NCBI RefSeq assembly: GCF_016801985.1
Contig: NZ_JAEVLS010000001.1
Location: 434,001-498,000, forward strand
DNA length: 64,000 bases
Direction of reading: 5' to 3'
DNA from: Steroidobacter gossypii
GTDB taxonomy: Bacteria > Pseudomonadota > Gammaproteobacteria > Steroidobacterales > Steroidobacteraceae
Part shown: positions 60,298 through 64,000 of the stretch, one piece after another
How positions within the stretch are numbered: position 1 is the first letter of the stretch
How the letters are laid out: each line of letters starts with the position of its first letter
The notes under the pieces: model-generated
Databases searched by the model: none
Seen by the model: the letters and a program-made list of their open reading frames with translations, nothing else
What the model was told of the DNA's origin: nothing
Position numbers and translations under genes: made by a program

Positions 60298-61401
60298 TCA
60301 ATAACCGCGCGTTACGTCGACGACCGACAACATCCTGTCGCCGGCCACGTAACGACGCACGTTCTCTCCAACCACTTGCAGTTGTGCGTCCTGCCCGAGA
60401 TCCGAACTGCTGGAGATGTGCGGAGTGATGATGACGTTCGGCGCCTTCCACAGCGGATGACCGGCCGGCAAGGGCTCCGGATCGGTCACGTCCAGCGCGG
60501 CGCCCGCAATCTTGTTGCTCTCGAGCGCAGCGATCAGATCGGACGTGACGACGCTGCCACCGCGCGCAACGTTGATCAGATATGCAGTGGGCTTCATCTT
60601 GCCGAACAGCTCGGCATTGAAGATTCCCTTGGTTTCGGGTGTGAGCGGCGCGGTGTTCACGATGAAGTCGGCTTCACTCGCCAGCTTGTGCAGTTCGTCG
60701 GGCAGGCCGACATAACTGACGAAGTCCGGCCCGGTGCGGCCGCTGGCGCGCGTGGCTGTGACTTTCATTCCAAGTGCATGCGCACGCTTTGCCACCTCGG
60801 TGCCGATGCCGCCCAGGCCTACCACCAACAGGGTCTTGCCTTCGACCACGGCCATGCGGCCTGCGCGCAGACCGGGCGCCCATTCACCACGCCTTTGCGC
60901 GGGAATGAACAAATGCAGACCGCGAGTGAACGCCAGCATCATCGCGATCGCATGTTCGGCAATGATCGGACCGGTGATCCGTTGCATGTTGGTGACCAGA
61001 ATGTTTCGTTCCCTGATGGCTGGCACGGACACGCAGTTCTCGACGCCGGCGGTCACGAGCTGGATCCATTGAATGGACTTGGCCGCGCTGAGCAGGTCGG
61101 CGCTGCAGACACCGATCGCGGCGTCGATGCTCGCGAGCTTGGCTCTCGCTTCCGGTGTGCCGGCCTGAATGAACTCGACCCCCGGGGCTGCCGATTGCAG
61201 CGCCGGACCGGCCTGTGCAGCGATACCGGCGAGCAGAATACGCTTGGGCTTGCGCCAGCCCTTGCGATCCTTCACCGGCGTCTCGTCCTGTTGCAGACCG
61301 AAGTGTTCGATGACGTCGGCGGCGGAGTTTTCCCCAGCGGTGGCGGAAGCCGCCAGCAGAGCACCGAGACAGGCGCCGATCAGCAGCGCGCGAAATTCCA
61401 T
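60298..61401 (-). CDS. D-2-hydroxyacid dehydrogenase with signal peptide
   Basis: A 367-residue protein from the ATG at 61399-61401 (GGAG site eight bases upstream). The catalytic core is complete: NAD-binding GLGGIG (195-200), Arg280 in NVARGG, Glu309 in TDPEPLP and His328 in ITPHIS, the triad of the D-isomer hydroxyacid dehydrogenases. Unexpectedly, residues 1-22 look like a cleavable signal peptide (hydrophobic core then ASATAGE). NAD is not normally available outside the cytoplasm, so export, if real, is puzzling. It starts 19 bases after the dienelactone hydrolase stop and is probably cotranscribed with it. Confidence 0.88.
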   Translation of the reverse strand: MEFRALLIGACLGALLAASATAGENSAADVIEHFGLQQDETPVKDRKGWRKPKRILLAGIAAQAGPALQSAAPGVEFIQAGTPEARAKLASIDAAIGVCSADLLSAAKSIQWIQLVTAGVENCVSVPAIRERNILVTNMQRITGPIIAEHAIAMMLAFTRGLHLFIPAQRRGEWAPGLRAGRMAVVEGKTLLVVGLGGIGTEVAKRAHALGMKVTATRASGRTGPDFVSYVGLPDELHKLASEADFIVNTAPLTPETKGIFNAELFGKMKPTAYLINVARGGSVVTSDLIAALESNKIAGAALDVTDPEPLPAGHPLWKAPNVIITPHISSSSDLGQDAQLQVVGENVRRYVAGDRMLSVVDVTRGY

Positions 61402-61420
61402 CCAGCGATCTCCACTCGAC

Positions 61421-62296
61421 TCAGGCGACGCCGTATTGGTTGAACCATGCCAGCATTTTCTGCCAGGCGTCCCTGGCGTCGGCTTCCACATAGGAAGGCC
61501 GATAATCGGCAAGGAAGGCGTGAGGCGCATTCGGGTACACGACGATCTCCGCATCGACTTTGGCTTTCTTGAGCGCCGTGCGCATTTGCTCGACCGTATC
61601 GAGCGGGATGCCCTGGTCCTTGCCGCCATACAAGCCGAGCACCGGCGCATTCAGATCGGCGGCGATGTTGACCGGATGTTTGGGCTGGTTCTCGGTGACA
61701 TTGCCAACCAGCCGACCGTACCAGGCCGCGCCCGCCTTGAGCTGCTGGCTGTGCTCGGCGTATAGCCACACGATCCGGCCGCCCCAGCAGAATCCGGTGA
61801 TGCCGAGCTTGGCGACGTCGCCCTTGCCGGACTCCTGCGCGAAGTTCACCGTCGCATCCAGATCCGCCATGACCTGCGCATCGGGCACCTGGGCCACGAT
61901 CGGCAGAATCTGGTCGATGGACTTGAGCTTGGAAACATCGCCCTGGCGGAAGTACAGCTCGGGCGCGATGGCGTAATAGCCGGCCTTGGCGAAACGCCGG
62001 CAAATATCCTTGATGTGCTCGTGCACGCCGAAAATTTCCTGAACCACCAGCACCACTGGGAACGGCCCGCCCTTGGCAGGCATGGCGCGATAGCCTAGCA
62101 GCGTTTCCTCGCCCACCTTGATCTTCACATCGCTCGTGTCGATGCCCCTGGTGTCGGTGATGACGGTGGCGGCGCCGATCGGCTGCACCGCCAGTGCAAA
62201 TCCCGCCGCGGCGAGCCCGCTGACCATCATGTGCCGGCGATTCAGCTCCATGCGCGAGAACACGTTGGCGATATCGGTCTGCAGATCCCGGTTCAT
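61421..62296 (-). CDS. Exported dienelactone hydrolase family protein
   Basis: A 291-residue alpha/beta hydrolase. The nucleophile is Cys170 in GFCWGG; the acid lies in YGGKDQGIP and the histidine in [11 protein letters not shown], with the regulatory glutamate in [11 protein letters not shown]. The N-terminus contains [18 protein letters not shown], a twin-arginine-like signal beginning near residue 19, so folded export by Tat is likely. Dienelactone hydrolases open lactones in aromatic degradation, but exported members have unknown substrates. The ATG at 62294-62296 is preceded by a G-rich site. It is followed by the dehydrogenase gene. Confidence 0.88.
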   Translation of the reverse strand: MNRDLQTDIANVFSRMELNRRHMMVSGLAAAGFALAVQPIGAATVITDTRGIDTSDVKIKVGEETLLGYRAMPAKGGPFPVVLVVQEIFGVHEHIKDICRRFAKAGYYAIAPELYFRQGDVSKLKSIDQILPIVAQVPDAQVMADLDATVNFAQESGKGDVAKLGITGFCWGGRIVWLYAEHSQQLKAGAAWYGRLVGNVTENQPKHPVNIAADLNAPVLGLYGGKDQGIPLDTVEQMRTALKKAKVDAEIVVYPNAPHAFLADYRPSYVEADARDAWQKMLAWFNQYGVA

Positions 62297-62951
62297 GGCG
62301 CCCCCTAAATTACAATGAAGCTGCGGCCTTGCCGCGTTCATGAAGCGACCGAGTGTAGCGACGCGCTCGCCGCCTGCAAAGAATGAACCCGTTAAGGCAG
62401 GTGAATGCGACCTCCGTGTCGGTCGCGCGAACCATGGACGACAGTAAAAAATTCGTGACCGTCGAGCGCGCCGCATCGCGCGCCATCGACGCTGCGCGAT
62501 TGACTGCGCAATGACTCGCCTTGCAATGGCAATAGCTCTGATTTGCTTGAAAACAAGCCATTCACGTCTGTCTGTTCATGTCTCGTGTTGGCTCGGTCGG
62601 TGCAAGTTTGCATGTTGACAGCGTTAGTCATTTGGCCCATGGTGCCCTCGTTCGGAAACCAAGGATCGTTACGCATCGAGGCGCAGCCGCGAGCGACGAA
62701 TACGGCGCGAACTTCGATGCCTGCTCAGGGGGTCGTGACATGGACGGACGACTTGGGTCCCAGAGACCCGCAACGGCGCTGAAACCTCGCACCCACGCCG
62801 GATCGCGTGAGGGACCGCGAGGACGCTAGCGCTTCCATTTTCTTTCAGCATTCCTCGACTGCCCACCTGTGCGTGGGCGCCGACCACGTGCGCTCGTCTG
62901 TTACGGACTGGCGCGTGCGGACGTCTTTTGCCGCCGATCAGGGAGGACCTC
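62297..62951. other. Intergenic region upstream of the GH6 cellulase
   Basis: 655 bases between the divergent dienelactone hydrolase and cellulase starts, with no supportable gene. A perfect -35-type hexamer TTGACA (62615-62620) is present, but the matching -10 (CATGGT) is poor. A 5-base stem hairpin lies near 62545-62558. It should carry both promoters. Confidence 0.5.
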
Positions 62952-64000
62952 ATGTTTTGCTCATCAGTGTCGAATCGCGAGCTCATTGCGCCAGCGCGCG
63001 TGTTTCGCTGGCTGTTTGTGATATTGCTGGTCTGTTGTTCCGGAGCCATACCGAAAGCCTTCGCTCAAGCCGCCGGCTGCCAGGTCACGTACACCAAGAG
63101 TTGGGAAGGCGGCAACGGCTTCGGCGCCAACATCGCCATCCTGAACACCGGCCCCGCCATCGCCAATGGCTGGACCTTGCAATTCTCATTCACCAACGGC
63201 GAGCGCATCCAGAACGGCTGGCCGGTGAACTTCTCTCAACCCGCAGGCAGCGCGCAGGTGACGGTGTCCAGCAACGCATCCTGGAATCAAAGCATCGGCA
63301 GCGGTGCGACCTTCACCGCGGGTTTCAACGGAATCTCGACTGGCACGACCGGAACACCGACCGGCTTCACGCTGAACGGCACGGCTTGCAACGGTGATGG
63401 CGGTCCTGGCCCTGGCCCGACGCCTTCGATCAGCGCGACCCCAAGCTCGCTGACTGTGGCAGGCGGAGCGAGCGTCACGTCGAATCTGCGACTCAGCGCC
63501 GCGCCTACCAGCAGCGGCGTGACCGTCGCCCTCACCCGATCGGGAAGCACAGCGATCACGGCGTCGCCGACCTCGATCACATTCAACAGCAGCAATTGGC
63601 AGAGCGGTGTGAATGTGACTTTCAGCGCCGCGGCTGGCACAACCAGCGCCACCTCGACCTTCACCGCCGCCGCCAGCGGATATAACTCGGCAACGATCTC
63701 AGTCGCGCGCAGCACCGGCCCGGTGACGGGTCGCGTCGACAATCCCTATGTCGGCGCTGGCGTTTATAACAATCCACAATGGCGCGCGAATGCAGCCGCG
63801 CATGGTGGCAGCGCCATCGCCATGCAGCCGACCGGCGTGTGGATGGATCGCATCAGCGCCATCACCGGCAATAACAGCCCCACCACGGGCACCATGGGAT
63901 TGGCCGATCACCTGGACGAAGCGGTGGCGCAGGATCAAGCCAACGGCTCCACGCCCATGGTCATTCAGATCGTGATCTACAACCTGCCGGGCCGCGACTG
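62952..64000 (+). CDS. Secreted cellulase: CBM2, Ig-like domain, GH6 catalytic domain (partial)
   Basis: The frame opens at the ATG at 62952 (strong GGGAGG site five bases upstream) and runs off the window end, giving 349 residues so far. There is a signal peptide ending near AFAQA (about 39). CBM2 spans about 43-146 between two cysteines, with NGWTLQFSF, GERIQNGWPVNFSQ, ASWNQSIGSGATFTAGFNG and PTGFTLNGTAC. A Gly-Pro linker is followed by an Ig-like beta domain (about 159-252). The start of a GH6 domain then appears: NPYVGAGVYNNPQWR, VWMDRISAI and VIQIVIYNLPGRDC, the last being the GH6 signature with the catalytic-region aspartate. Predicted exo- or endo-acting cellulase; the rest of the catalytic domain is outside the window. 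Confidence 0.92.
   Translation, partial: MFCSSVSNRELIAPARVFRWLFVILLVCCSGAIPKAFAQAAGCQVTYTKSWEGGNGFGANIAILNTGPAIANGWTLQFSFTNGERIQNGWPVNFSQPAGSAQVTVSSNASWNQSIGSGATFTAGFNGISTGTTGTPTGFTLNGTACNGDGGPGPGPTPSISATPSSLTVAGGASVTSNLRLSAAPTSSGVTVALTRSGSTAITASPTSITFNSSNWQSGVNVTFSAAAGTTSATSTFTAAASGYNSATISVARSTGPVTGRVDNPYVGAGVYNNPQWRANAAAHGGSAIAMQPTGVWMDRISAITGNNSPTTGTMGLADHLDEAVAQDQANGSTPMVIQIVIYNLPGRD

Noticed and set aside
62615-62643. Sigma-70 promoter for the cellulase
   Set aside because: The -35 hexamer is perfect but the -10 at the right spacing is poor (CATGGT) and lies over 300 bases from the start; left as a note only.

Overview
The window is a high-GC, tightly packed stretch of bacterial chromosome with about 50 protein genes. 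I found no tRNA, rRNA, CRISPR array, prophage or insertion sequence. The gene content points to a gammaproteobacterium: the rhlB / trxA-rho arrangement, PlsB, PldA, TtcA, ArfB, YrfG, a CpxAR-type two-component system, and a class III (PhaE-PhaC) polyhydroxyalkanoate synthase with PhaR. The large TonB-dependent receptor, tandem UvrA, M48 peptidases, GTG/TTG starts and a secreted GH6 cellulase would suit a free-living polymer-degrading lineage such as Steroidobacteraceae or a relative; that placement is inference.

Layout. 0-4 kb: an exported S9 peptidase converges on an EAL-CBS-GGDEF protein. 4-8 kb: trxA-rho diverges from rhlB; Rho and RhlB both carry glycine/arginine-rich disordered extensions. 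8-11.4 kb: YrfG-like phosphatase, then the unit DUF3301-DUF465-mscS-arfB. 11.4-18 kb: a leftward series M32 carboxypeptidase, ttcA, alpha/beta hydrolase, plsB, pldA. 18.5-24 kb: cysK and an RND efflux pair. 24-30 kb: carbon storage, with phaE-phaC divergent from phaR-glgA, and glgC nearby. 30-39 kb: envelope and hydroxylation genes (secreted unknown, DUF192, two TPR-fused Fe(II)/2-oxoglutarate-type oxygenases, an esterase, a TonB-dependent receptor). 39.7-45.5 kb: a 1931-residue UvrA with four ATPase cassettes. 45.8-49.7 kb: lemA and an M48 peptidase downstream of a fusion of exported chorismate mutase to cyclohexadienyl dehydratase. 50-57 kb: small envelope proteins, cpxAR-like genes divergent from an exported EF-hand protein, a second M48 protease, a START-like protein and folE. 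57-62.3 kb: phospholipase D-VTT fusion with an EEP-family hydrolase, then two apparently exported enzymes (dienelactone hydrolase and a D-2-hydroxyacid dehydrogenase). The window ends inside a CBM2-Ig-GH6 cellulase.

The most unusual items are the AroQ-PheC fusion (two consecutive steps of phenylalanine synthesis in one predicted periplasmic polypeptide), the tandem UvrA, the trxA-rho overlap that turns the usual rho leader region into a predicted disordered N-terminus, the EF-hand gene in the position cpxP occupies in enterobacteria, and the signal-peptide-bearing NAD-type dehydrogenase. I did not find an obviously new multi-gene defence or mobile system. Most of the window is housekeeping, storage and envelope biology.
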